Below, in pieces: positions 43,451-55,008 of a DNA stretch of 64,000 nucleotides. Each line of letters starts with the position of its first letter. The first letter of the stretch is position 1. The position numbers and the translations under genes were made by a program. The notes under the pieces were generated by a model, which searched no databases, was not told the DNA's origin, and saw nothing but the letters and a program-made list of their open reading frames with translations. This stretch comes from Darksidea phi (lineage: Eukaryota; Ascomycota; Dothideomycetes; Pleosporales; Lentitheciaceae), in assembly GCA_030770425.1 (NCBI GenBank), contig JASJFT010000003.1, positions 1 to 64,000 of the forward strand. Reading direction: 5' to 3'.

Positions 43451-44538
43451 ATCAGTGCATGCTATTATTCTCGAAACGGTCCACATAGCGTTTGAACACA
43501 TGGAGATCTTGAGCGCTACCAAATTCTTCCAAAAATTGGCAATTTGAGGGTTCAGATAGTCAATTATCCGCTCATTGCAGTTGCCGTTGGTTTCAAGGCA
43601 GTCACCACTTATTGATTTTACGACCACGAGTCCATGAATCCGAAGTTGTAAAATTGAGACGAAGTTTAGCACTCCAGTATTTAACTTAGCAAACATTGCC
43701 ACTCACTCGATGCTTCTCCACAATCTCGTTATTGCAAAATGGGCGCTATTTATAATATTATCTTTTCTGCGTCGTGAGAGTTACTCTCCGCTGCGCTTTT
43801 GACCGGGGCTTTGTGAATGTGACATGCTGAGGATCGGGATGCATGTCTGATCAGATCTAACTAAACTCGGCTAGACTATCCCAGCCATCTTTTCGGCCTG
43901 TATTCAATTCTGTAGTTATAGTCGCTTGTTCGAATGCGTCAAGCCAGCGAGAGAAGAATGTGACGCGGAGTGATGGCATGTGCGTTCAGATCACGCAGTC
44001 AACTGGTAGCACTGGAGTGCACATCAAGTGACATTCCGCAAGGCCTCCCGGTGAGGTGTTCTCGGGTCCAATACGATGCATAGCTCAATAGTGTTTGTAA
44101 CAGCCGGTGGCTAAAGAGGTAGGACGAAAGGCTACTACACCACACAGAGGAACTAAATCAGCCATGTCGTAACATTGCGAAGCTAACGATGGTCGCTACA
44201 CGCTTGCGTAGATGATCGATGGTGGGGTTGCATGTATTGCTGCGAGTTGGTGAGGGGCCCGGACGAGCTAGCACCGAAGATTCCGTCCACACAGGTTGCT
44301 CAACCGTATCACCCTGGAACGTGATTTCGAACGATCGATCTTCAGGTTTGGACATATTTTGATGAGACTGAGAGCTCTCAAGATTACGCATTCCATAGCT
44401 CATCAAAGCTAGCAGAATTTCGTCTTCGAAAGCTGTCCTCTCCCACAAGCGCGAGATCTCGCCAAGATGAAGTTTCGTGATGGTAAAAAAATGGCAATCT
44501 TCCAAGAGCGAAGAGCGGCGTGCTAATGCATCTCAGGC
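43451..44538. other. intergenic, promoter of the GH31 gene
   Basis: A minus-strand frame of 115 codons (44158-44505) lies only 33 bp from the GH31 start codon. It has no recognisable domain, and this stretch should contain the GH31 promoter, so it is not called as a gene. Confidence 0.4.
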
Positions 44539-46830
44539 ATGTGGTTGACGAACGAAGCATTCACGGTTCAATACGCTGAGGAAGTTTACACTGTCACGCC
44601 TCGCGAGGACAACAAAGCCGTGTCGCTTCTGTGTCCAACGCGCAAAATCTTGTCTCGCGGTGACACACTCAATCTTAGCACCCTTTCAATCGATATAGAA
44701 GCACAGTTCGACGGCGTCATTTCCCTTGAAGTAACCCATTTTTCTGGCGCACAGCGACTAGGACCGAACTTCGACCTCTTCCCTGATGGAAAACCAGAAG
44801 CGGCCGCAGATGTGAAGAGGAGCGAAAACGGGACGACAATCTCATCGGGTGCGCTGAGTGCCACTGTTAGCGGAAATGCACACGAATTTAGTATCAAGTT
44901 CCACGCAACCGATGGCTCGAAAATACTCACTTCACTGCTTAATCGTAGCGTGGGTCTTGCCTACTCTCCGGCATTGACAACGCCGCGACAAGTCGAAGAT
45001 ATAAGCGATCGGAAGCACTTCGTTTTCACCCAAACCGAGCTCTCTGTAGGCGAATCAATTCACGGCCTAGGTGAGCGCTTCGGAGCCTGGAACAAAGTCG
45101 GCCAGAATGTGGAAGTATGGAACGAAGACGGCGGCACATCAAGCGAGCAAGCCTACAAGAACGTTTCGTTTTGGCTAAGTTCGCGAGGCTATGGCGTCTT
45201 CATCGACACCCCTGATAAAATCGACCTGGAGATTGGAAGCGAACGATGCTGTAGACTCCAGACGGCCGTTGAATCACAGAGGTTGAAATGGTATATCATC
45301 TACGGCCCCACGCCTAAAGAAGTTCTTACTAAATACTCAATCATAACCGGCAAACCTGGCACACCACCAGCATGGTCATACGGTCTCTGGCTCTCAACTT
45401 CCTTTACAACATCTTACGACGAGAATACAGTCCGCCACTTCGTCGAAAAGATGCAGTCTTCTCGCGTACCTGTCGAAGTTTTCCACTTTGATTGCTTTTG
45501 GCTCCGCGCATTCCACTGGACAGACTTCACATGGGACCCAGAGTACTTTCCCAACCCATCTTCTCAAATCCGCCGCTTGAAAGAATCGAACCTGGTCAAC
45601 AAAGTCTCTGTTTGGACTAATCCGTATATCGGGCAAGCATCACCTATCTTTAAATTTGCCGCGGAGAAAGGGTATCTACTCAAAAAGACAAATGGCGATG
45701 TGTGGCAGTGGGACCTCTGGCAGACGGGTATGGGGATCGTGGATTTCACGAATCCGGAAGCATGTGAATGGTTTGTGGGATGCTTGGAGGGACTCTTCGA
45801 TATGGGTGTTGATGCTATCAAGACGGATTTTGGGGAAAGGATTCCGACTAAGGGAGTGCAATGGCATGACAAGAGTGTTGATCCGGGGAGGATGCACAAC
45901 TACTACGCTTTCATCTACAATAAGCTCGTCTATGAGACGCTGCAGAAACGGTATGGCAAAGACGAAGCTGTGCTATTTGCGCGCACTGCTTGCGCAGGGT
46001 CACAGCGGTTCCCACTGCAGTGGGGTGGCGATTGTGAAAGCACGCCTGCGGCACTCGGTGAGTCGTTGCGCGGCGGTCTGAGTCTAGGCCTTGCCTCCTT
46101 CGCATCTTGGACCAGCGATATCGGAGGGTTTGAAGGCAGTCCGCCACCATGGATCTACAAGCGCTGGGTCGCATTTGGGTTCCTCTGCACGCATAGTCGT
46201 CTCCACGGCTCAAGCTCCTACCGCGTCCCTTGGCTCGTCGACAACTCCTCTACCGAACCCGAAAACTGCACCGACGTGCTCCGCCACTGGGTTCAGCTCA
46301 AACGCCGCCTCATGCCCTATCTGTATGCGCAAGCTGTAGAAAGCATCGCAAACGGCTGGCCTACTAGCGTGCGGGCCGTTGCCCTTGAGTTTCCCTACGA
46401 TCCTACGTCTTGGTACTGCGACCGCGAATTCATGGTCGGTTCACAGATCCTCGCTGCTCCAGTTTTTGAAGAAGACAATACTGGTGAAGTCTACCTGCCT
46501 CCAGGCCGTTGGTTCAATTTCTGGAATGGGGAGGAAGTAAATGGCGGACGCTGGGTAAGGGAGCAGTATGGTTTCTGCGAGTGTCCATTGTTCATTAGGG
46601 AGGGAACAGTGTTGGTCCTTGGACAGGCGGAGGGTGAGGGAGGCTTCGCGTATGAGTGGCTGAAAGCAGGAGGAGAGGTGAGGTTGTATGGGGTCAAGGA
46701 AGGGGATAAAGCTGTTGTGGTGGATGCAAATGGGGTAGAGAAAGGCATACTAGAAGTCAGCAGTGATGGTGAGTTAAAGGGTAAGGACAATATTCTGGAG
46801 GGTGAGTGGGAAGTCAAGACGTTTGGCTAG
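44539..46830 (+). CDS. GH31 alpha-xylosidase, intracellular (763 aa)
   Basis: An intronless 763-residue protein, the usual length for YicI-type GH31 enzymes. The N-terminal beta-sandwich is followed by LGERFGAWNKVGQ, the barrel segment VPVEVFHFDCFWLR, the nucleophile region DAIKTDFGERIP with Asp430, and the acid/base region WGGDCEST with Asp498, then ASWTSDIGGFEG. The Cys/Phe-rich HFDCFW and KTDFGE signatures are those of alpha-xylosidases rather than alpha-glucosidases. No signal peptide is present, so it should cleave imported xylosides such as isoprimeverose in the cytosol. It sits tail-to-tail with a sugar transporter, with a secreted GH3 enzyme beyond that, which supports a role in xyloglucan-oligosaccharide use. 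Confidence 0.9.
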   Translation: MWLTNEAFTVQYAEEVYTVTPREDNKAVSLLCPTRKILSRGDTLNLSTLSIDIEAQFDGVISLEVTHFSGAQRLGPNFDLFPDGKPEAAADVKRSENGTTISSGALSATVSGNAHEFSIKFHATDGSKILTSLLNRSVGLAYSPALTTPRQVEDISDRKHFVFTQTELSVGESIHGLGERFGAWNKVGQNVEVWNEDGGTSSEQAYKNVSFWLSSRGYGVFIDTPDKIDLEIGSERCCRLQTAVESQRLKWYIIYGPTPKEVLTKYSIITGKPGTPPAWSYGLWLSTSFTTSYDENTVRHFVEKMQSSRVPVEVFHFDCFWLRAFHWTDFTWDPEYFPNPSSQIRRLKESNLVNKVSVWTNPYIGQASPIFKFAAEKGYLLKKTNGDVWQWDLWQTGMGIVDFTNPEACEWFVGCLEGLFDMGVDAIKTDFGERIPTKGVQWHDKSVDPGRMHNYYAFIYNKLVYETLQKRYGKDEAVLFARTACAGSQRFPLQWGGDCESTPAALGESLRGGLSLGLASFASWTSDIGGFEGSPPPWIYKRWVAFGFLCTHSRLHGSSSYRVPWLVDNSSTEPENCTDVLRHWVQLKRRLMPYLYAQAVESIANGWPTSVRAVALEFPYDPTSWYCDREFMVGSQILAAPVFEEDNTGEVYLPPGRWFNFWNGEEVNGGRWVREQYGFCECPLFIREGTVLVLGQAEGEGGFAYEWLKAGGEVRLYGVKEGDKAVVVDANGVEKGILEVSSDGELKGKDNILEGEWEVKTFG

Positions 46831-47164
46831 TAGGTAGTAGGCTACTTTCATTGAAAGACACTGGCTCCTATGCTAAACACCCACGTATGGTAGCGACCAT
46901 CAGTGCAGTCACTCGATTTCTTAATTTTGGGTATCGCAAAACATCGAGCATCCGGATATTCTTCAGGTTCCTGTTCCTGTTCAAACGGTAGAAGATGCAC
47001 AGGCGAAAAGCAGGTATATCTGGACAAGATGTCTCGGTCATCGTGGTAAATAAGTGCATTATTCGCTCCGCTTAAATAGCACGGTCACGCCACTCTCACT
47101 TAAATCCTGTTAACATGCACTTGTCCTTCCCTTTTTCCATCTCATTGATGACTACTCGCAGCTC
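46831..47164. other. convergent 3' intergenic spacer
   Basis: A 334-bp spacer between the stop codons of the GH31 and transporter genes. Nothing else is recognised. Confidence 0.5.
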
Positions 47165-48842
47165 TCAAGCTTTCGGCTGCGCATCGTCTTCCGTGTGCTC
47201 AACATGCCTTTGCTTCTCTTCCAAATCATCCGGAAGCGTACCCAACGCACGATCACCAAACAACAAATCAATCTTCTCAAGCGTAAGTTGCTTAGTTTCC
47301 TGTTCCAAGTTAATGATACTCTCTTTACTACCTAGATCAGATCTAGAACTCACCTTGAATATAAACCATATTGTGGGTAACGTAACCAACAAATTAAACC
47401 CCACAAAGATGAAGTAAAACCGGTATGTGATATCGCCCAATCCGATTGGACTGACTTGACTCCACACTGTACCAACAAGCCAATTACCAACACCAGTAGC
47501 GAAGGCAGAACCGCGGCCGCGGATACTGAGTGGCATGATCTCAGACGCATAGACCCACGAAATAGGTCCGAACGATACGCTAAAGATACAAGACACGCAG
47601 AACAGAAAGAACACGCCCGCAGCAGATAGTCCATCTTTGCGCGAGCCCGTGGCGTTGCCGACTTGCGAGCCGATGGCAGCTTCACAGATAAGCGCAATGG
47701 AGATTCCAATGGTGCCGAAGATGAGTGGCTTCTTGCGGCCGACCCTGTCAAGGAAGAAGGATATGAAGATTAGGTTGCAGAGTGGGCCAATGACGTTGTA
47801 GATTCCGGTTACAAGGAGGGCGCGGTCATTTTCAATGCCTAGATTCTTGTAGAGGATGGTTGAGTAGTAGCCGATAACGTTGATACTGCATACGAAACCA
47901 TCAGTAATTTTTTTGGATAAAAGGGGTGTAAGGGGAGCAAAGAAGTGGGAAGGCATACCCAGTCATTTGTGTGAAGACTTGGATAAGTGTTGCATGCATC
48001 AGTCTTGTCCTCCACGTCTTGACCTGGAACATGATCAACCATCCAGGCGCTGTAATAGCCTTCTCCGCCTCAATAGTAGTCTTGATTTCATGATACTGCG
48101 CCTGAATATCATCCTCATTCCTCCCGTTGTAATGTAACTTGTGAAGAATCTTCAATGCCTCGTCCGAACGATCGACTTCTACTAGATACCTTGGGCTTTC
48201 CGGGAAGAATAGAATACCAAATATAATGATGAGACAAGGCACGACTTGGAACGCGAGCGGGAAGCGCCAAGAAAAAGAGCTTGTGTCGGGAACTTTAGAT
48301 GAGCCGTAGCCTACCCAGGTCGACACGATGAAGCCAACACCAATCATTTGCTGCGTTATACCGACGATGAGGCCGCGCTTGGAGGGATGTGCGCATTCTG
48401 ATTGGTAGATCGGGACGGACATTGAGAGGACACCCACAGCCCAGCCAGCCAAGATGCGGCCGACGAGGATCATGGCGAGATTTTGGGCGCCGGCTTGGAG
48501 GGTCGCGCCGACGAGGTTGATGAAGGCTCCGAGCATGACCGTCTTTCTGCGTCCGAGGCTGTCCATTGTGAAACCTCCCCTATACACCAATGTCAGCCTC
48601 CAGTCAAGCCAGTAGCTAAGTGAAGAGGATTTTGACAGCACTTACATGAAGGAACCAAAGACTGCGCCGCCAGAAAATGTCGCATTAATGGCCCCAATGA
48701 TGGGCGTCTCTGGATGCGTATTGAAAAAACTTAGGAAATGAGGCGATTGGATGACTATGGTCATTACACCAGAGTCATATCCGAACAAAAAGCTGCCGGT
48801 GGCAGCGAAGACTGCGAGGACGATGTTGAAGACGAGGCCCAT
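47165..48842 (-). CDS. MFS sugar transporter (494 aa)
   Basis: Exons 48646-48842, 47959-48579, 47354-47885 and 47165-47299 give 494 residues; introns are 66, 73 and 54 nt. The last intron has no stop and is in frame, but its removal restores FIFKETKQLTLEKIDLLF, the family C-terminal signature. Other landmarks are GSFLFGYDSGVM, DSLGRRKT, the RILAGWAVGVLSMSVPIYQSE block, FFPESPRYL, QMTGINVIGYYS (assembled by splicing) and LDRVGRKKP. Twelve membrane segments are expected at the plasma membrane. This is a sugar:proton symporter of the fungal hexose/disaccharide type. Its neighbours suggest xylo-oligosaccharide, isoprimeverose or glucose uptake. Confidence 0.9.
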
Positions 48843-49605
48843 GACGAGAGGTAGGAGCTATCGAGCTCCAAAACAGCTCCAGATACCGAACAATGTCTGC
48901 ACAACGTTGAGCTTCAAGGGACGTCGAGGTATAAATTAGCCGCAAGGTAGCACCAGTCACGTCTAACCGCCCCACTATCTATAGCATCCTTCTGGCTACG
49001 GCCCATAGGCCCTAGTCTCCATAATCTCGGCAAGGACAAGCAAGGTGTCAGTGTAGCAAATGAGGAATGTGATTCAGCTGATCCCCCAAGGTACAGAATC
49101 TGGGGTTTGACCGGGTATTGGGGTAGAGTGAGCGGGGTGAACGCCGTCCGATCGACGGGGTGTGATTTCTCCGCCAATCAGACCTGCGTATTTCTCATCC
49201 CTGCTCGGCCTATCCGCCGCTATCCTCACCATTCGACAAGCTAGTCACTGGATATTTACCACCGGCGCATCTCCTCTCAATAGTGTTTTATCTTTTCCTT
49301 GAACGAGCAATAGGCTTGAGACGGTATGATGCGGAGTGAGAGGCTAGAATGACACATGAACCGTCACCCTCGTGTCCAAGTTGTCGGTTTCTCGCTTTGA
49401 AGAAAACCGGGGCGGTTATATTGCAAGCGCCAGTCGATCAACCGTATAATGTCGGCAGGAAAACTAGTCTTCCTGCAGGCGGACCAGTAGTGCCTGACGA
49501 TAGATTGCTCATGATGAAAGGCGGAAATTTCATTGGGCCCCTCCAAGTCAATATCAATCATGGTGGTTGCCGTCGGTTCTGCAATGCTAACAGCAGATTT
49601 GCAAG
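48843..49605. promoter_or_regulatory. divergent promoter between transporter and GH3 genes
   Basis: This 763-bp region serves both the minus-strand transporter and the plus-strand beta-glucosidase. CTGGGG near 49099 and GCGGGG near 49132 match the CreA/Cre1 consensus SYGGRG, which would fit carbon-catabolite repression. Such short sites are common by chance. Confidence 0.35.
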
Positions 49606-52012
49606 ATGCTGCCCTTCGTTACAAGAGTTTTGCTCTTCCTACTCACCATCACATCAATTGAAGCATACGACCTCTCTCGAAGGCAAGCTGCCGCCAATGC
49701 TACCTACAAAGACCCCACCGCTGCAGTGGAAGACCGCGTCGCGGACCTCCTCTCACGTATGACCATCGAAGAGAAAACCGCTCAATTAATCCAAGGCGAC
49801 ATTTCCAACTGGATCAATACCACCACCAATGCCTTCAACCGCAGCGGTCTGGCCTGGAACATGGCCAACCGCGCCGGCCAATTCTATGTCGGCTATCCTA
49901 TTGCACAGTCATGGATTAGCGGCGGTATACACAAAGCTCAAGACTACCTCACGCAAAATTCAACACTGGGAATACCTGCTTTCGTTCAGACCGAAGCCAT
50001 ACATGGCTTACTTGTAGGCAATGCTACGATCTTCAATAGTCCAATTGCACAAGCTTGCTCGTGGGACCCCGAGCTTGTCGGGGATATGGCGAAGATCATT
50101 GCGCAAGAATCGAAAGCCCTAGGGGTTAATCAAGTGTTCGCTCCCCTTGCAGACTTGGCGCGGGAGTTGAGGTTTGGGAGAGTAGAAGAGACGTATGGCG
50201 AAGACCCCTTCTTGGTGGGCGAGATGGCATACCATTACGTGAAGGGTGTTCAAAGTGGCAACGTCAGTGCAACAGTGAAACATTTTGCTGCATTCTCTGC
50301 GCCCGAACAGGGCTTGAACACAGGCCCTGTTCACGGCGGAGAACGGGAACTGAGGACGACATGGTTGCCGTCATTTAAAAGAGCTATTATCGATGCCGGG
50401 GCGTACAGCATTATGGGCGCGTATAACTCTTACGATGGGATACCAACTGTTGCGGATTACCATCTTATGACTGAAATATTGCGCGAGGAGTGGGGGTATA
50501 AGTATTGGCTCACCTCTGATGCCGGTGCTACCGATCGTCTCTGTTGTGCGTTTAAGATGTGTTCTTGCAAGCCGATCAATTCAGAGGCTGTCACTTTGTA
50601 CGCGCTTCCCGCGGGCAATGATGTCGAGATGGGTGGCGGCAGCTACAACTTTGCGAACATCCCACAGCTCGTTGAGGAGGGGAAATTGGATATTGAGATT
50701 GTTGATACAGCGGTTGCGCGCCAACTACGCGCAAAATTCGAGATGGGATTGTTCGAGAATGCATACACCGGCGTGCCGCCTAACAAGACGAAGGACCTCA
50801 TCCATACGTCTGAAGCTGTCGAGCTTGCACGAAAGCTAGACGCTGAGTCCATTGTTCTGCTAGAAAACCGCGATCGGATTCTACCACTGAGAAGAGATGC
50901 GAATGTTGCTGTCATAGGTCCCATGGCTAATTTCGTTAACGTAAGTCCCCTCCGAAATGTGCTCACATCGTTCTCTTACCAATATTATCCTACAGCTCGG
51001 CGACTACGTCGTCCATCGCGCCCAATATAATCCATCCAATGTCAACCCCCTCCAAGGCATACGCAATGCCTCTATCGGCAAAGTGACCTATGCCCAAGGC
51101 TGCGAACGTTGGTCAAGTGACCAGTCAGGCTTCCCCGAAGCCGTCTCAGCAGCCGAAGCTGCCGATATAGCAGTTGTGCTTGTAGGCACTTGGTCTCGCG
51201 ATCAGAATGAGCTATGGCAAGGTTTGAACGCTACAACCGGCGAGCATGTGGACGTTTCCTCCCTCAAGCTTGTTGGCGCTATGGGACCCCTCGTCCAAGC
51301 GATCATCGACACCGGAAAGCCGACAGTAGTGGTCTTCCAAAGCGGAAAACCAGTCACTGAGCCATGGATATCCGAGAAAGCATCGGCGCTTGTGCAACAG
51401 TTTTACGCTGGGGAGCAGGGTGGGAATGCGCTTGCTGATGTGCTATTTGGTAATGTGAACCCCAGCGGCAAGCTTGCGGTTTCGGTGCCGTACGATGTTG
51501 GCACGTTGCCCGTCTTCTATGACTATCTGAATTCAGGACGTGGGGTGGATACAGATGTGGGGAAGGTCCATGAGAACGGAACGCTAGAGTTTGGACACCG
51601 ATATGTGCTGGACAATCCGGCTCCACTATACGAGTTTGGATATGGACTGTCGTATGCGAACTTCACTTACTCTAATCTCACTCTCTCGCATACGACCGCC
51701 TCAGCATCGGACACTATCACAGCAAGCGTTAGTGTTACGAACATGTCTCCCGTCGACGGCAAGGAAGTGGTGCAGTTCTACGTCCAGGACGTCATATCCT
51801 CGGTTGTAGTACCGAACATTCAACTCAAAGGCTTCAAGAAAGTATTGGTCAAGGCTGGAGAGACGGTTAAAGTAGCGGTGGATCTGAAGGTACAGGACTG
51901 GGCCTTGTGGGATTTAAGAATGGAATATGTTGTTGAGCCTGGAGAGTTTGTGGTTTGGACTGGTGCGAGCTCTATGGATCTGAGAGGGAATGCTACGGTG
52001 ACTGTTACTTGA
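49606..52012 (+). CDS. secreted GH3 beta-glucosidase (783 aa)
   Basis: Exons 49606-50940 and 50996-52012 (55-nt intron) give 783 residues. A signal peptide (MLPFVTRVLLFLLTITSIEA) opens it. The GH3 N-domain shows RMTIEEKTAQL, ATVKHFAAFSAPEQG, SIMGAYNSYDGIP and the nucleophile motif LTSDAGATDR with Asp305. The C-domain follows (AVIGPMAN, then LVGTWSRDQNE), and a fibronectin-like III tail contains FGYGLSYANFTYS. The architecture resembles fungal extracellular beta-glucosidases acting on cellobiose, xyloglucan or related oligosaccharides; beta-xylosidase activity is an alternative. Several N-glycosylation sequons are present. It shares a promoter region with the sugar transporter. Confidence 0.9.
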
Positions 52013-52903
52013 TGCTTGAAGGGAGGTTGTGACTGGGGCTTGGCTCTACTTGTACATCGCTGATAGTGCACCGTATAATTGTGATCCGACTAGCTGTGCT
52101 TTGGATGATTTGAAAGATCGACGTTGCTTCATCTCCACACCTGAAGGTGTGGTCTGGGGAATAGCGTTGCGTTTCTAGGCATGGCACCAATCTCACCCGT
52201 AGTTACAACTCACGATCCCGATCCCAAGGACTGTACTGAGTTGATTGTCGCTTACACCGGGGTTGATAAGTCATGTCATGGGATCCATGTTGGAAATTCA
52301 GTTACTATAGAGCAGTTTCGCTAACGAGTAAAATTTCGTCAAGGAGAGGACGCAGCGGTGGGGAACAATTATATGATGTTTTATTCTCTCCGTCGAACAG
52401 GCACGAGGACCATTAACGAGCTAAAGGAAGTAAAAGGCGGGTTATCCGCAAGCTAGACTATTTAAGTAGATGCTCTATTATAACGCAAAATATCAACTCA
52501 AATCCTTCCGTAGTTGTACAGGATATAGCTTACAGCCCTAAAACAACACCCGAGGCACCACTTTGGAGTCATTACTATGATTGTCAACCTTCTTCGGGAT
52601 GTAGAATGGTGTGATGCGTAGTAGACTTATTCGTGGTAATGAACAGATCCCAACCATCTTCATGACTTCGACCTGCATGGATATCAGCCTCGCTGTCGCA
52701 AAAACTCTGGGATGGGCACAAAGTTCACATCTCAAGATACATCGAGCTTCACTTTTGATCGCGATGCTCCCTTTCGGGTACCCTCAATCCTCTGTTTTCC
52801 ATCCATGGACAAGCGATATGGGGCGCCTCTGGTTCTCCACAACCACTCCCAACCCGTCTCGCGCTCTTCAAACGGTATGATGTTTACGGCTGAGGCACCT
52901 CTT
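52013..52903. other. intergenic, convergent 3' flanks
   Basis: The 3' flanks of the GH3 gene and of the small secreted-protein gene. Plus-strand frames at 52611-53074 overlap the latter in antisense and are not supported. Confidence 0.45.
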
Positions 52904-53245
52904 TCACCCGAGATCAACATATTGTCCACACTCTTTGTCCGTAATCAAAATATCGCGCCCGTCCTCCGAGAGAACGCATTCGTAGCACCTGCCATCTCCC
53001 CACACTCGTTGACCTACGCAACAAAATTAGTCTCGCACCTTATTGTGGGTAGTACAAAGATGGACAGGAAGTAAGACAGGTTACGACATACCGAGAGAAT
53101 GGCAGGGATTATTCGAAACGGGTATTTCTGTTTCAGGCGCATCGAGTTGTTGTTCGTCGAGCTGTTGTTCGTCGAGTTCAAGCATCGAGGCTGCGACCAG
53201 ACCAAACAATGGCAGGGTCGATGTGAGGAGTTTGTAGAAATGCAT
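52904..53245 (-). CDS. small secreted four-Cys protein, effector-like (87 aa)
   Basis: Exons 53092-53245 and 52904-53013 join over a 78-nt intron (GTATGT donor, GACTAAT branch, TAG acceptor) to 87 residues. A signal peptide (MHFYKLLTSTLPLFGLVAA) is followed by a short acidic repeat (LDEQQLDEQQLD) and a Cys-bearing tail, CHSLGQRVWGDGRCYECV, with a fourth Cys at 80; cysteines are at 48, 61, 64 and 80. No family is recognised. Size, secretion signal and even cysteine number fit small secreted proteins, including candidate effectors. The gene is not visible as one open frame. The role is inferred. Confidence 0.62.
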
Positions 53246-55008
53246 CGTCGTGTGTGATGTGAATTATGATTAGATAGTATGATATGCTATCTTAGACTCT
53301 GTACGACGGAGCTGGAATTATCAATTGTATATGTATGTACTAAAGCGCATGGACGCGCGTTGCATTGATTCCTCCTAGCGACGGGCCGAAACAAAGTCGT
53401 GTACATTACACGTATTCTCTCGTACCACGAAACACACATCCGGTGTAAGATACGTTTCCCGGAATCGCCGGGTAGTGTTCTTGGGGCCTATAAGACATTT
53501 ACCGTGCTAGATGGCTGGATGCGCAAAATGCATGAAGCATATGCGTAGTTCAAGCAATGTAGCTATGTTATTGAAGATGATATGACCGGTGGAGACAATA
53601 CACGGAAATTTGCGATAGAACTGCAGCACTGGTGTGTTCGGCGCAGTCATCTGATTGGTCACTTGATCGGCTTTTGTAACGATAGCTCGTATTTAACGGA
53701 GATCTAGAACAATCCCCAAAACCTGCCCAATGAAGTGAAAGGGCCGCATCCGGTTCGGTCCAATCCATGACTCTCTACTCCGCCCCCTATTACTCGCATT
53801 TCAACGAGTGAGCCTTAACCGACAACGGAAAATGAGCACCCCCCGCATCCAAATATGCCGCCTTTCGCAACAAGCAAATGCAGCATTGTTTATTATGGTG
53901 AAGGAAAAGAGGATCGTCGAGCAGAGCCATTTTTGCATACCTCTAGCGGGCAAGCACTACTTAGGTGCGATTGAAAATCGAGGTGTGGGGGCGACAAATG
54001 TAAGTGATGCGTTAACAGGAACGAGAAGACGTATGACGACGGTAAAAGAGGGTTGCGGACTTGCCAATACTGGGCAATGGGTTCTGAGGTGTGGCGCTGA
54101 GATGCGTAGATGAGATGCGTGCAGCAGAGCCGCTAAGACTAAGCACTGCAACGGATCTTGCTTGACACGGCCGGTGATAAAACCGCAAGCGCTCGGTATC
54201 TATCATCTTCTTTGGTCTAGCGCGGCATACTTGCTCCGCGCGATTTTCGTGCCTCGGAAGCTATGGCAATGTAGTACAGCGGACGCGAAAACCGACATGA
54301 TCGCCGGTCTATAGCCCCGGAGACACCGATCGCGCGTGGTGGATTGAACACATCAAGTCCACCTTGCTTTAGAGATTTCTCATCTTAGAACCCGGACACC
54401 GGGCTGGATGAAAGCAGGCACAAACTGCAAGTATATCGACGCGACAGACACTCACAGAAATCTCTAAAGCAATCCTCTAACCTGGATACGTACAAAGGAA
54501 GAAGACGAAGCGGCGAGTATGAAAACTAAACAGCTACCTAAGAGAAGACAATCGCATATGCTTTCTGCTTTCGGCTAGTTATCATTGAGCTTAAAATAGC
54601 ATCGCGTACGCGGCTCAAGGGACAGCCTTGCATTTACCCCTAGTCGATATCCGAGTTGTAGGTGATAATGTCCTTGTAGTTTGCGTATGAGCCTACGAAT
54701 GCATCAGCCCATCCTGTGCGTGTGGCTGATGCGAACTGTTGGTACTGATGTCTCAGGCAAATGATGGTAGACTAGAGATGATTAAAAAGCATGTATAATT
54801 CCAACACTGAGCGTAAGGGCAGGATTTCCCGACGCAGTGTGCAATGCGCTCGGAGCATCAGGTATCGGACCACGTGCCGGAGTATAATTGGAAGATGTCA
54901 CAAGGTTTCTACTAACGGTTATAGACAATACATTAATCTGAGCAGGCGCAAGCTGAAATCTAATTATAAAAACTGCGAACAGAGACTACACGATTCTCTA
55001 TTGCCAGA
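53246..55008. other. intergenic, no gene recognised
   Basis: Short frames on both strands around 53.8-54.2 kb lack family resemblance, signal peptides or plausible splicing. The right end is the 3' flank of the VWA gene. Confidence 0.45.

Noticed and set aside
44158..44505. 115-codon minus-strand frame divergent from GH31
   Set aside because: No domain is recognised, and it would leave only 33 bp for two promoters; chance frame is likelier.
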